Below are positions 22,169 to 30,960 of a stretch of DNA of 64,000 nucleotides, one piece after another. A program made the position numbers and the translations under genes. The stretch is from Gammaproteobacteria bacterium. Lineage in GTDB: Bacteria; Pseudomonadota; Gammaproteobacteria; Steroidobacterales; GCA-2729495. Location of the stretch: contig JAJFJS010000014.1 in NCBI GenBank assembly GCA_021773815.1, forward strand, positions 1-64,000, in the 5' to 3' direction. The first letter of the stretch is position 1, and each line of letters opens with the position of its first letter. A model generated the notes under the pieces. It saw only the letters and a program-made list of their open reading frames with translations, made no database searches and was not told the DNA's origin.

Positions 22169-22633
22169 ATGAAAATCGATAAAGATCATGTAGTAACGCT
22201 GCATTACACGCTGACTAACGATCAGGGGGAGACGCTCGATACGTCGTCTGGCGGTGAACCGTTGGCGTACCTGCACGGCGGCATGGGGATTATTCCGGGA
22301 CTGGAAAAGGAACTGACGGGCAAGGCCGTCGGCGACCAGTTCGTCGTCGTGATCCGGCCCGAGGACGGCTACGGCGAGATCCGCGAAGACCTTTACGACC
22401 AGGTGCCGCGCGAGGCGTTCGGTGACATCGACAAGATCGAGGTCGGCATGCAGTTTCAGGCCGGTGACCCGAGCGGCAATACGCGGATGGTCACGATCAA
22501 GGCGGTCGAGGCTGATGTCGTGACCGTGGACGCCAACCATCCGCTCGCGGGCCAGGTGCTGCATTTCGATGTGAAGGTCGAGGACATCCGTCCGGCGACG
22601 CCCGAAGAACTCGAGCACGGGCACCCGCACTAG
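22169..22633 (+). CDS. slyD: FKBP-type peptidyl-prolyl isomerase, SlyD-like
   Basis: A 154-residue FKBP with the SlyD arrangement: the FK506-binding core is split by an insert-in-flap chaperone domain (about 70-120, EDGYGEIREDLYDQVPREAF), and the core returns with DANHPLAGQVLHFDV. It catalyses prolyl isomerisation and holds unfolded chains in the cytoplasm. The His-rich metal-binding tail of E. coli SlyD is reduced to EHGHPH, so nickel handling is probably weak. Monocistronic, convergent with the DUF2207 gene. Confidence 0.92.
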   Translation: MKIDKDHVVTLHYTLTNDQGETLDTSSGGEPLAYLHGGMGIIPGLEKELTGKAVGDQFVVVIRPEDGYGEIREDLYDQVPREAFGDIDKIEVGMQFQAGDPSGNTRMVTIKAVEADVVTVDANHPLAGQVLHFDVKVEDIRPATPEELEHGHPH

Positions 22634-22655
22634 CCAACAATCCGGCCCGGCGGTC

Positions 22656-24587
22656 TTACCAGCCGCCGCCGCCCCCGCCGCCGCCGCCGCCGCCGGAGGA
22701 TCCGCCGCCGCCGCTGCCCGAGCTCGAACCGGGCGGCGTCACCGATGATGCGACGGCGCTGCCGAGGCTTGTGCCGAGCGTGCCGGCAAAATTCTTCGCA
22801 TGTCCGGGCCGCCATGCACGGCCGCGATACCAGCGTGGCCGATAGCCGCCTTCGCGTTCCGTATCGGCGGCGGCCAGTACGGCCGCGAACCTTTCGCTCC
22901 ATTCGTTTTCGACATCCAGCGCCAGCGCGTACGGCAAAAACCGCTCGAACAGTTCGGGTGTCTGGTCCGGCGGGTTGAGCAGGTTCAGCCGTTCTTCCTC
23001 GGCGACGCCCAGGTACATGCGAAAACCCTCGATTTCATCCATCAGTGAGCGGCCCGCAAGTGTTGGCCGTTTCAGCAGAAAGAAAAACAGGATGTTGACG
23101 GTGCCGAGTAGCGCAAACGACAGCGACTGCAAGGGGCTGGTAACGGCCTGCCAACCGGCCGCCCCCAGGCCGCCGACGCCCGTGAAGACGATGAAAAAAC
23201 CGATCTGCAGTATCGTCGCCATGATTCCGGATGTTCGCAGCCAGCGGAACGGCGGAACCTTGAATGTCGGGTCCCGGTCGTCGCCCCAGAAATGCAGGAT
23301 CACGAACAGCGCGGCGCTGCAGACGACCGCCAGCACGAGCCCGGCCAGGATTGCGGCGACCGTGCCGCCGATTGCCGCGGTCAGCAAGATCAGCCCGATG
23401 CTCAGCACGATGCCGGGGATCAGGAACGCGGTGTTGCGCTGAAAATAGGCCCGTTCGTATTCGACGGCGAGACTCTCGCGCAGGCTCCGCACGCTCTTGC
23501 GCAGCTGTGCATGGTTCTCGTTGTCCAGCACGATCGAGTCGCCGGCGGCGAACAGCCGCTTGGCGATGCGTCGCTCGCCGTTCGACAGGCCGGTGAGATC
23601 CGCGTCGGTGCGGCGTTCGAGCCGCCAGGTGCCATTCTGTTCGCTGATCGACAGATACCCGCGGACGGCCATGTCGATCAGCGCCGCCGAGTAGGCCTGC
23701 TTGTCGAACGCCATCAGCCGAATAAAGCGCACCGCGGCCGGCGACAGGCCGGTCGGCGGAGCGAAGCGCGGGATGATCGTGCCGCTTTCGGGGTCGCGAC
23801 CGAAGCGCCGCCAGACCAGCAGGTAATAGGCGAACACGAGCGCAGTGCCGGCCAGTGCGATGCCGGTTGCGAGGTTGTCGGTGAGGAACCAGCGCAGGCG
23901 GGCGGCGCCGGTCGGTTCGGCGACATGCCCCTTGGGCCAGGCAACAGCAATCGTCAGGCCCTCGGCGGGTTGGAGCACCCGGGTGGTCCGGTACCGGCGC
24001 AGGTTGCCCTCCGTCGTTGCCTGGAAGTCCGTGCCGCGTTCGCCCGCACGCCCCGTATAGGCGGCATCCTGCACGACAGGCGCGCCGGCGGGCAGGCGTA
24101 CCGTTGCCGTTGCGGAATCGATCGGCAACCCCCAGCCGTTGCCGGTCACGTTCCAGTACAGCTCGTCGTATTTGTCGAAGAAGCCGAGCTGGCGAGTCGT
24201 GCGATAGGTGATCGCATAGACGTGCCGGCCGGTTTCGAGCATGCGGTCGGCGCGGCCGATGCGCACGCGCACGCCGTTGCGCAGGGCTTCGATCGTCCAG
24301 TGTTCCGGGGCGTCATCGCGGCGCACCTCGACAACGTCGAACCGGACCCGTAGCAGATTGTTGAGACGATCGCGGTAGGTCGTCGGCAAATCCCGGAAGA
24401 TACCCCGGCGAATGGCCCGGTTCTCGGCGTAAACCTCGATGGTTTCGGTGATCAGCAGCGATGCATCCGCGTTGATCGTGATGTCGCTGTCGAACCGGAT
24501 GATGCGTTCATCGGCGCCGGCCGCCGCCGCGGCCAGCAGCGCGACCGCGATGATGGCATGCCAACCGGCCCGTGCCAGCCGGAACAT
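22656..24587 (-). CDS. DUF2207 membrane protein with glycine-rich C-terminus
   Basis: A 643-residue protein. A signal peptide (ending near AAAAGA) leads to the DUF2207 beta domain (RIIRFDSDITINADASLLI, GIFRDLPTTYRDR). Hydrophobic helices near residues 250-270 and 400-500 follow, then a cytoplasmic part, and the protein ends in a Ser/Gly-rich tail closing with Trp, a known trait of this family. The gene follows lemA by 7 bp; LemA plus DUF2207 is a widely conserved pair of unknown role in the envelope. The ATG at 24587 gives the proper signal peptide. Confidence 0.88.
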   Translation of the reverse strand: MFRLARAGWHAIIAVALLAAAAAGADERIIRFDSDITINADASLLITETIEVYAENRAIRRGIFRDLPTTYRDRLNNLLRVRFDVVEVRRDDAPEHWTIEALRNGVRVRIGRADRMLETGRHVYAITYRTTRQLGFFDKYDELYWNVTGNGWGLPIDSATATVRLPAGAPVVQDAAYTGRAGERGTDFQATTEGNLRRYRTTRVLQPAEGLTIAVAWPKGHVAEPTGAARLRWFLTDNLATGIALAGTALVFAYYLLVWRRFGRDPESGTIIPRFAPPTGLSPAAVRFIRLMAFDKQAYSAALIDMAVRGYLSISEQNGTWRLERRTDADLTGLSNGERRIAKRLFAAGDSIVLDNENHAQLRKSVRSLRESLAVEYERAYFQRNTAFLIPGIVLSIGLILLTAAIGGTVAAILAGLVLAVVCSAALFVILHFWGDDRDPTFKVPPFRWLRTSGIMATILQIGFFIVFTGVGGLGAAGWQAVTSPLQSLSFALLGTVNILFFFLLKRPTLAGRSLMDEIEGFRMYLGVAEEERLNLLNPPDQTPELFERFLPYALALDVENEWSERFAAVLAAADTEREGGYRPRWYRGRAWRPGHAKNFAGTLGTSLGSAVASSVTPPGSSSGSGGGGSSGGGGGGGGGGGW

Positions 24588-24594
24588 CGGTCGC

Positions 24595-25155
24595 TCAGCT
24601 CCCGAAGGAGACTTCGGGCACGGCCCGGTCGCCGGCGTCTTCGATCTCGAAAAAATTGGCGGTGACGAATGAAAACCGGTTCGCAACGATATTGCTCGGG
24701 AACGATTCGACGAGCACATTCATGTTTCTGACCGTACCGTTGTAATAACGTCGCGCAAGCTGGATCTCGTTTTCGATTTCACCCAGGTCGTCCTGCAGCC
24801 CGATAAAATTCTGGTTGGCCTTCAGATCGGGATAGGCCTCGGCGACCGCGAACAATCTACCCAGCGCCGCGGTCAGTTCGCCTTCCTTCCGGCCGCGTTC
24901 GTCAACGCCGGTAACCGTCATCGTCTGCGTGCGCAGCCGCGTGACGTCCTCGAGGGCGTCGCGTTCGTGTGCCGCGTAGCCCTTGACGGTTTCGACCAGA
25001 TTCGGAATCAGGTTGGCACGTCTTTTCAGCTGCGTCTCGATCCCGCTCCAGCCCTCGTCGACGAGGTTTCGGTTTCTGACCAGCCGGTTGTAGATCGATA
25101 TGACGTACAACACGACGGCGGCGATGACGGCCAGCAATACATAGAACATCGACAT
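24595..25155 (-). CDS. lemA: LemA family protein
   Basis: A 186-residue LemA protein. One N-terminal membrane helix (MFYVLLAVIAAVVLYVI) precedes a long helical domain with the family signature NRLVRNRNLVDEGWSGIETQ and RRANLIPNLVETVKGYA, then NEIQLARRYYNGTVRNMN near the end. It has a short N-terminal part outside and a helical bundle anchored to the membrane. GGGAG precedes ATG 25155 at 8 nt. First gene of the pair with the DUF2207 protein. Molecular role unknown. Confidence 0.94.
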   Translation of the reverse strand: MSMFYVLLAVIAAVVLYVISIYNRLVRNRNLVDEGWSGIETQLKRRANLIPNLVETVKGYAAHERDALEDVTRLRTQTMTVTGVDERGRKEGELTAALGRLFAVAEAYPDLKANQNFIGLQDDLGEIENEIQLARRYYNGTVRNMNVLVESFPSNIVANRFSFVTANFFEIEDAGDRAVPEVSFGS

Positions 25156-25199
25156 CGGTGTCACTCCCATGCGGTGGGTGGTCGGGCGTTCGACGCCGC

Positions 25200-26036
25200 T
25201 CAGTTTAGCTTCGGTGTAAAAGCATTGTGCAGAACGTCGTTGGAAAAACCATCGGCGTCCCGGCCGTCCGTGGCGAAACGGTACAGCACCGCAGAGAAGA
25301 TGCCCTGCAGTGCCGCCTGCAGCAGTCCGAGCAGGAGCAGGGCGATGACGGCAACGACGATGCTGCCGATGATCAGCGGTGTATAGCCCGTCGAGAACAC
25401 GAGGCTCAACAGCAGGCCGAACAGGCAGAAGGCAACGACATAGACGACGGTGAAGACGACGCCGATGCCCGCATTCGAGATGACGTTCTCACCCCAGGTG
25501 CGCTTGAGCAGTGACGTGCTCTCTCGAACCGCGTCGGCAGGCCCGATGTCGCGGCTGACGAGTATCGGCACGGCGAGGAAACTGGCGACGGTCCAGGCCA
25601 TGCCGAACAGGCCGGCGATGATGCGTCCCAGGACGCCGAAGCGTTCACCGATTGCCCGCAGCAGCACGCCGACCGTGGCGGCGATGATGGCATAGCCGAA
25701 GATCGGGCCGACCTTTGACCAGGCGATGCGCAGTCCGTCGCGGACCGTGGGATCGCCGCCGTCCATGCGGATTAACGCCGCGCCGACGAGCGCGGCGTTG
25801 AAGAAGAACATGACGAAGTATTCGACGAGGTAGAGCAGGCCGACGACGATGAACGTCGCCGGACTCTGTTCTTCCTGCGTTGCCATCGTCTCGGAGAACA
25901 ACGGGATAAACGATACGACCACGAGAATCGCGGCTATCGACGACAGCAGCGGAAACAGCATCAGTTCCCGATCCTTCTGCAGGATCGCTGCGCTGTGCCG
26001 GACCAGTTGCCAGCTCCGGGAGAATCGACCACCCAT
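25200..26036 (-). CDS. DUF6159-like integral membrane protein
   Basis: A 278-residue protein with about six transmembrane segments. The N-terminus MGGRFSRSWQLVRHSAAILQKDRELMLFPLLS resembles the DUF6159 family, and Gly/Ala-rich helices continue (FNAALVGAALIRMDGGDPT, GLLLSLVFSTGYTPLIIGS). Function unknown. It lies on the same strand upstream of lemA with a 44-bp gap and may be part of that transcription unit. Confidence 0.75.
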   Translation of the reverse strand: MGGRFSRSWQLVRHSAAILQKDRELMLFPLLSSIAAILVVVSFIPLFSETMATQEEQSPATFIVVGLLYLVEYFVMFFFNAALVGAALIRMDGGDPTVRDGLRIAWSKVGPIFGYAIIAATVGVLLRAIGERFGVLGRIIAGLFGMAWTVASFLAVPILVSRDIGPADAVRESTSLLKRTWGENVISNAGIGVVFTVVYVVAFCLFGLLLSLVFSTGYTPLIIGSIVVAVIALLLLGLLQAALQGIFSAVLYRFATDGRDADGFSNDVLHNAFTPKLN

Positions 26037-26173
26037 GTCCTGCCCTCATCGCCGTGCCCGGCCCGGAGCGTAACATGGGCACCGTCACGCGGCAGTGACG
26101 CAGTTCAATGCTCACCGGGCCCGAATCGGCGCGCGACTGTTAATATGTGCATCGATCGGCACGGGCAGGTGAC

Positions 26174-27118
26174 ATGAAACTCGCACGGTTTTCGACAGCA
26201 ATACGCATACTCGCGGCGGCCTGGATCGTCTGGGCAAATGTCGCCGCGGCTGCCGCGCCGGAGATCATCCTGGTCATGGGCGCCACGGGTCGCCAGGGCG
26301 CCGCGGTCGTCGACGAGCTGCTGGCGCGCGGCTACGCGGTGCGCGGCATGACTCGCTCCCCGCAGAGCAAGAAGGCACGACGGCTGACGGAGCAGGGTGT
26401 GACCGTCGTGCCAGGCGATTACCGCGACCCGGATTCGCTGCGTGCCGCAATGGAAGGCGCACAGGGCGCCTTTTACTACAGCGGCCTGTCGCGCGATGAA
26501 CTGACCGAGGCGCGGAACGTCATCGCGGCCGCCGGGCAGGCCGGTATCAAACACCTGGTTTACTCGTCCGGCGCCGCGGCCGAACCCGGTGTCGGTATGC
26601 CCGATGCGGCCAAGACCCAGGCCGAGCTCGCCTTGCGCGACAGTGGTGTGCCCTTCAGTGTCCTGCGCCCCGTCGCATTCATGGAGAATTTCGACCGGCA
26701 GCAACGGCGCACCTGGCAGCAGGGCGTCATCGATTCCCGGGCGCCCGACCGGATCGTCTGTTTTATCGCCATCCGCGATATCGGGTTCTTCGTCGGCGAA
26801 GCGTTTGCGAACCCGGACGAATGGCTCGGCCGGAGTGTCAATATCGCCGGCGACCGAATGACGCTGACCGAGCTGGCCGCGACCTTCGGCGTCGTGCTCG
26901 GTCGGGATGTGACCTATGTGCGCCGGCCGCTCGATGCCTATCTGCAGGCGTTTCCGCCGCCGCTCCGGCCCCTGTTTCGCTGGTATGACGAGGTCGGCTA
27001 TGACGTCGACGCCGCCGGCTGGCGCGCGCGCTATCCGCGCCTGACGACCCTCGAGGCATACCTGCGCCGCACGGGCTGGGAGAACTGGCGGCCCGACCCG
27101 CCCAACGGGCAAGGGTAA
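26174..27118 (+). CDS. NmrA-like NAD(P)-binding protein with signal peptide
   Basis: A 314-residue atypical short-chain dehydrogenase. A hydrophobic N-terminus (LAAAWIVWANVAAAAAPE) looks like a cleavable signal peptide. The Rossmann domain follows at once with the dinucleotide motif GATGRQG, later YSSGAAAEPGVG and VLRPVAFMENFDRQ as in NmrA/quinone-reductase-like proteins. These normally work in the cytoplasm, so the export signal is odd. ATG 26174 (preceded by CAGGTG) is used; starting at a later codon would remove the signal. Followed by a perfect hairpin shared with the next promoter. Confidence 0.82.
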   Translation: MKLARFSTAIRILAAAWIVWANVAAAAAPEIILVMGATGRQGAAVVDELLARGYAVRGMTRSPQSKKARRLTEQGVTVVPGDYRDPDSLRAAMEGAQGAFYYSGLSRDELTEARNVIAAAGQAGIKHLVYSSGAAAEPGVGMPDAAKTQAELALRDSGVPFSVLRPVAFMENFDRQQRRTWQQGVIDSRAPDRIVCFIAIRDIGFFVGEAFANPDEWLGRSVNIAGDRMTLTELAATFGVVLGRDVTYVRRPLDAYLQAFPPPLRPLFRWYDEVGYDVDAAGWRARYPRLTTLEAYLRRTGWENWRPDPPNGQG

Positions 27119-27156
27119 AAAACCGATTGACAGTCGGTTTTTTACGTGGGCATACT
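27115..27156 (+). promoter_or_regulatory. perfect 12-bp inverted repeat with embedded promoter (terminator and/or operator)
   Basis: GTAAAAAACCGA (27115-27126) and TCGGTTTTTTAC (27134-27145) are perfect inverted repeats around a 7-nt loop; the left arm includes the NmrA-like gene's TAA stop. With A and T tracts on both sides it can end transcription in either direction. The loop contains a consensus -35 TTGACA (27127-27132), and CATACT (27151-27156) follows at 18 bp as a possible -10 for the BlaI-like gene. So the palindrome may also be the operator of that repressor. Confidence 0.6.
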
Positions 27157-27185
27157 GGCGCCCATTCCTGGTTTGAGGCGGCGAC

Positions 27186-27596
27186 ATGTCCCTGCGGCGG
27201 CCCTGGCTCGGCGAACTCGAAGTGGTGGTCCTGGAGCATCTCTGGGCCTCCGGTTCGTCGGACGCGAAACAAGTACTGGCGGTCATCGGCCGCGATCGCA
27301 AGACGTCACTGAGCACCGTGCAGTCGACGCTCGAACGGTTGTGCCGCAAGGATCTGCTGAAGCGCAGGAAGGTCAGTCATGCCTTCATCTATTCGACGAT
27401 TGTGACGCGCGACGGGTTGATGACTCACCTGATTGATGATGTCGTGCGTTCGGTGTCGGACGGCGGGTCGGATTCGATGCTCGCGGCGTTTGTCGACATC
27501 GCCGAACGTGCGGACGAGAAAAACCTGCGGCGACTGGAAAAATTAATTGCCGAGCGGCGGGGGCGTTCCGTCGCGACGGACGGAGAAGAATCATGA
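27186..27596 (+). CDS. BlaI/MecI/CopY-family transcriptional repressor
   Basis: A 136-residue winged-helix regulator. The family core is visible: LGELEVVVLEHLWASGSSDAK, then the recognition helix region SLSTVQSTLERLCRKDLLKR and a wing (VSHAFIYSTIV), followed by a dimerisation helix. BlaI-type repressors leave DNA when cut by the partner M56 metallopeptidase. The next gene encodes exactly such a peptidase and overlaps by 4 bp. GAGG precedes ATG 27186. The upstream palindrome is a candidate operator. The inducing signal is unknown. Confidence 0.9.
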   Translation: MSLRRPWLGELEVVVLEHLWASGSSDAKQVLAVIGRDRKTSLSTVQSTLERLCRKDLLKRRKVSHAFIYSTIVTRDGLMTHLIDDVVRSVSDGGSDSMLAAFVDIAERADEKNLRRLEKLIAERRGRSVATDGEES

Positions 27597-28573
27597 ACGC
27601 GGCGCTGGAATTCTGGTTGTTTTTGACGCTGATCGCGGTCTGCGCAATCGCGGCGCTGAGTACGGCGCTGTTCCCGGTAATGCGTCGCGGGTTACGGACA
27701 CTGCAGCCGGCGACGCGCGCCAATATTCTGCTCGGCTGGTCGCTGGCCCCGATCGTGCTCGGCACCGTCATCGCTTTTTCGCCGTGGGTGCTCAGCGCCC
27801 TGCACCTCGGTCCGGCCGAATGCGGCCGGCTCAGCGACTCGTTTCTGGCGATGTGCGGTCCCGATTGTGCGATCGGTCGCGCGTTGCCGGTGTTGTTCGA
27901 TGCGCTGCTGATCGCGCCGTTCGCGTGGTTCCTGTCGATAACGGGGCGGCGCGTGCACAAAGCAATGCAGCTGAATGCGCGGATCGGCGCACTGGTCGCC
28001 GTCGGCGTGACGCAGGCTGACCCGGATGTTGCGATCATTGCCAGCGACGAACCGCTGGCCTTTGTCACCGGCTGGCGGCGCAGCCGGATCGTCGTCGCGT
28101 CGTGCCTGCAGCGAACGCTGTCGGACCTCGAATTACGTGCGGTGCTCGCCCACGAGCGGGCACACGTGGCGCGTCGTGACATCATCCGGCATTTCCTGGC
28201 CGAGACCGGTGCGACTGTTCACCTGCCGTGGATTCGGACTACTTTGCTGGCGGACTTGCGCGCGGCGACGGAACAGGCCTGCGATGAGGCCGCCGCGCAG
28301 ATTATCGGCGACCGGCTCAGCGTTGCCGAAACCCTGTTGCGCGTCGAGAGGCTGTTCGGCCAGCGCGCGTCGGCATCGATGGCACCGGTTCATCTGCTCG
28401 GCGGCGATGTGCCGGCGCGCGTCGAGGCGTTGCTCGCCGGCCGCTCGCAGCCGGCGGACCGGTGGCGGCACACCGTGTATGCGCTGGCGATATTTTTAGC
28501 TGCCGCGGCCATTGCCGCGGCCATCCCGCTGCACGAATTGGCCGCGTTCCTGCTGATCCATGTGCAGATTTGA
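27593..28573 (+). CDS. BlaR1/MecR1-type M56 membrane metallopeptidase without sensor domain
   Basis: A 326-residue polytopic protein with the zinc motif HERAH in LAHERAHVARRDIIRH and a later Glu-containing EQACDEAAAQ, as in M56 peptidases. Transmembrane helices lie at about 8-25, 40-60, 95-115 and 290-315. Classical BlaR1 has an additional extracytoplasmic penicillin-binding domain of about 250 residues; here the chain stops after the last helix, so beta-lactam sensing is not supported. Expected to cleave the co-encoded BlaI-like repressor. Overlaps that gene by ATGA. Confidence 0.88.
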   Translation: MNAALEFWLFLTLIAVCAIAALSTALFPVMRRGLRTLQPATRANILLGWSLAPIVLGTVIAFSPWVLSALHLGPAECGRLSDSFLAMCGPDCAIGRALPVLFDALLIAPFAWFLSITGRRVHKAMQLNARIGALVAVGVTQADPDVAIIASDEPLAFVTGWRRSRIVVASCLQRTLSDLELRAVLAHERAHVARRDIIRHFLAETGATVHLPWIRTTLLADLRAATEQACDEAAAQIIGDRLSVAETLLRVERLFGQRASASMAPVHLLGGDVPARVEALLAGRSQPADRWRHTVYALAIFLAAAAIAAAIPLHELAAFLLIHVQI

Positions 28574-28630
28574 TGGACGTGATCGGCGGGCGTTCCCGGG
28601 TCGGCGATACCGGCCGCGTTCCTGCGTGGC

Positions 28631-29317
28631 ATGCGGCTGATGCGTCGACGATGGGTCCGACACCTGGCGTTCGCGGCGGTCCTGACCGGCATCATGCTGG
28701 TGGCCGCGGCCAGCGGGCCGGAAGCGGGTGCGCTCGATCGGCAGAGCATCGTCAGCGCCTATCTGTGTCTCGGCCTGCTGTGTGGCGCCTTATTGATTGG
28801 TCCCTGGCACGCCATATCGGAAGGCCGGGTGATGTCGAACAACTACCTTCGCCGCGACATCGGCATCTGGGCGGCATTGATCGGCATGGCGCATTTTCTG
28901 CTGGCCAATATGCTGGCGATGAATTACGCGTACCTGGACCTGTATGTCAACGAGGCCGTGGCGGCGCCCTCCGCGGAGGTGCGCCGGCAGTTATACGGCT
29001 CCGGGACCATCATGGGCTACATCGTTGCGGTCCTGTTTCTGCTGTTGCTCAGCCTGTCGAGTGATCGCGTCATGCGGTGGGTCGGCCTGCGCTGGTGGAA
29101 GCGACTGCAGCGATCGAGCTACGTGGCTTTCGCGCTGACCGCTCTGCACGGGTTCGCGTTCCAGGCGCTGGAATCGCGACCGTCCGTCTGGATCCTGGTG
29201 GTTGTCGCCGCCAGCGTGACAGCGCTCGGTGGCCAGCTTTGGGGGATGACGGCGTTGCGGCGCTCGATGAGGACCTCCGGGACGCCACGAAACACGGTGC
29301 ACGACGGATTCGGGTAA
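28631..29317 (+). CDS. ferric reductase-like / heme-binding-type membrane protein
   Basis: A 228-residue protein with about six transmembrane helices. Histidines sit in or near helices (GPWHAISEGR, GMAHFLLAN, TALHGFAFQAL), as in the ferric-reductase-like heme b domain (MsrQ, YedZ type). It could pass electrons across the membrane, but no flavin or catalytic partner is seen nearby. No clear Shine-Dalgarno precedes ATG 28631; a slightly different start is possible. Confidence 0.62.
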   Translation: MRLMRRRWVRHLAFAAVLTGIMLVAAASGPEAGALDRQSIVSAYLCLGLLCGALLIGPWHAISEGRVMSNNYLRRDIGIWAALIGMAHFLLANMLAMNYAYLDLYVNEAVAAPSAEVRRQLYGSGTIMGYIVAVLFLLLLSLSSDRVMRWVGLRWWKRLQRSSYVAFALTALHGFAFQALESRPSVWILVVVAASVTALGGQLWGMTALRRSMRTSGTPRNTVHDGFG

Positions 29318-29379
29318 GGTCGGATCGGCTTGCGCCTCAGACAACGATGACAAGAGACAACGTTAAACAGGAGAAAGAG

Positions 29380-29850
29380 ATGAAGACGCTGCGGTATGTA
29401 TTGATGTTTTGTATTGGTGCCTGGGCGGCTGCGGCCATCGCACTGGATACGCCGGATCTGTCCGGCACCTGGGTGCTCGACACGAAGCGCGGTGAGAACC
29501 TGGGCATGATGGCTGCGCTCGAGCAGACGCTGGTCGTGACGCAGAACGCAGAAACGGTCACGCTCGACTTTACCAATGTCTTTCGCGGCAGCGAGTCGAC
29601 CCGTCAGGTCACATTGGTTCTGGGCGGCGCCAGCGTCGATAACGTCGGCGGCATGGGCGATCCGGGTAAAACGGTAACGACATGGGACGGCGATCGGCTG
29701 GTGACGATCTGGACGACCCCGAGCGCGATTCCCGGCGATGAGGTCAAGCGTACTGAGACGCATGCGTTGTCGGACGATGGGGCGACATTGACGGTCACGT
29801 CAGAGCGTGCCAATCGTCCGATGATGACGATGGTGTACGGGAAGCAATAG
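29380..29850 (+). CDS. hypothetical exported protein
   Basis: A 156-residue protein with a signal peptide (MKTLRYVLMFCIGAWAAAAIA), then DLSGTWVLDTKRGENLGM, a start typical of small secreted lipocalin-like beta-barrel proteins. The remaining sequence has alternating hydrophobic residues (TLVVTQNAETVTLDFTN). AGGAG lies before ATG 29380. The TAG stop shares its last base with the GTG start of the next gene, an adaptor of an ABC exporter, so it is in the same operon and may be a substrate or helper of it. Confidence 0.7.
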   Translation: MKTLRYVLMFCIGAWAAAAIALDTPDLSGTWVLDTKRGENLGMMAALEQTLVVTQNAETVTLDFTNVFRGSESTRQVTLVLGGASVDNVGGMGDPGKTVTTWDGDRLVTIWTTPSAIPGDEVKRTETHALSDDGATLTVTSERANRPMMTMVYGKQ

Positions 29851-30929
29851 TGAAAGCGGTTCTCGTCGTTGCCGCCGTCGCCGCGATGCTGATTGGCGGC
29901 GGCTGGTATTGGTTGCAGGCTGTCGATGACGACGGTGCGGCCGTTGCCGGTGACGTAACCTATGCGGCCGCGGAGCGCCGGACGATTGCCTCGACGGTGC
30001 TGGCAACCGGCGTGATCCGGCTCAAGGTCGGTGCCGAGGTGCGCGTCGGTTCACAGCTGTCGGGCATCGTCGAGGAACTGAACGTGATCGTTGGTTCGAA
30101 GATCACGGAGGGCGATGTGATTGCGCGGATCGATTCGCGCAGCCTCGAGGCCCGCCTGGAGCAGTCTCGGGCGCAGGTTCGCGTGCTGGAACAGGAGGTC
30201 GAGCGGGCGCGGGTCGAGTTGCAGCGCGCGAAGCAGCTGGATATCAAGAAACTGGTCGCACGGACCGACGTTGAAGACCGGACGCTCGACCTGGCCGATG
30301 CCAACGCCCGGCTCGAAAAGGCCCGCCGCGATGCCGGGGTCGTCGAGGCGGACCTGCGCTATGCCGAAATCCTGGCGCCGATCACCGGCACGATCGCCTC
30401 GGTCACGACCCAGAAGGGCGAGACCGTGGCCGCCTCGTTCACGACGCCGACCTTCGTGACGATCATCGCCGAAGATGCGCTCGAAGTGGTGGCGATGGTC
30501 GACGAGACGGACATCGGCACTGTCGATAAGGATAACCCGGTCGCGTTTACCGTCGAGGCGTATCCGGCCATGGAGTTCATCGGCCGGGTCAGGCAGATCG
30601 CGCCGACGGGGACGATTATTTCCGGGGTCGTCAATTTCGAGGTCATGATCGATATCGAATCGGATGCGGCCGTATTAAAGCCGGACATGACGGCCAATGT
30701 GTCGATCCGGACCGCCGAGCGGGAGACCGTCGTCCTGCCGACCGGCGCCGTGCTGCGCGACGGATTCGCGCGTTACGTTTTTATCGACGAAGACGGCGAA
30801 CGCGTGCGACGCTCGGTGACGGTCGGCACGCGCGATGCGGGATTTACCGAGATTCGCCAGGGTGTGTCGCCGGGCGAGCGAGTGGCGATCGTCCCGCAGG
30901 CCGGCGCCGATCCCGAATCAGGTCGATAA
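29850..30929 (+). CDS. MacA-like periplasmic adaptor (HlyD family)
   Basis: A 359-residue adaptor starting with GTG at 29850, coupled to the preceding stop. One N-terminal membrane helix is followed by a lipoyl half (VGSQLSGIVEELNVIVGSKI), a helical hairpin (about 90-160) and a second lipoyl half (ILAPITGTIASVTTQKGETV). A beta-barrel and membrane-proximal domain follow. The MacA family works with MacB-like ABC transporters, and the next three genes encode the ATPase and two permeases. Role: envelope export, substrate unknown. Confidence 0.9.
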   Translation: MKAVLVVAAVAAMLIGGGWYWLQAVDDDGAAVAGDVTYAAAERRTIASTVLATGVIRLKVGAEVRVGSQLSGIVEELNVIVGSKITEGDVIARIDSRSLEARLEQSRAQVRVLEQEVERARVELQRAKQLDIKKLVARTDVEDRTLDLADANARLEKARRDAGVVEADLRYAEILAPITGTIASVTTQKGETVAASFTTPTFVTIIAEDALEVVAMVDETDIGTVDKDNPVAFTVEAYPAMEFIGRVRQIAPTGTIISGVVNFEVMIDIESDAAVLKPDMTANVSIRTAERETVVLPTGAVLRDGFARYVFIDEDGERVRRSVTVGTRDAGFTEIRQGVSPGERVAIVPQAGADPESGR

Positions 30930-30960
30930 AGTATTGGGTGGATGAGTGGCGGCATAACAT

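Noticed and set aside
22680-22740. Simple-sequence repeat of GCC units as an independent element
   Set aside because: It is just the codons of the glycine-rich tail of the DUF2207 protein, normal for this family.
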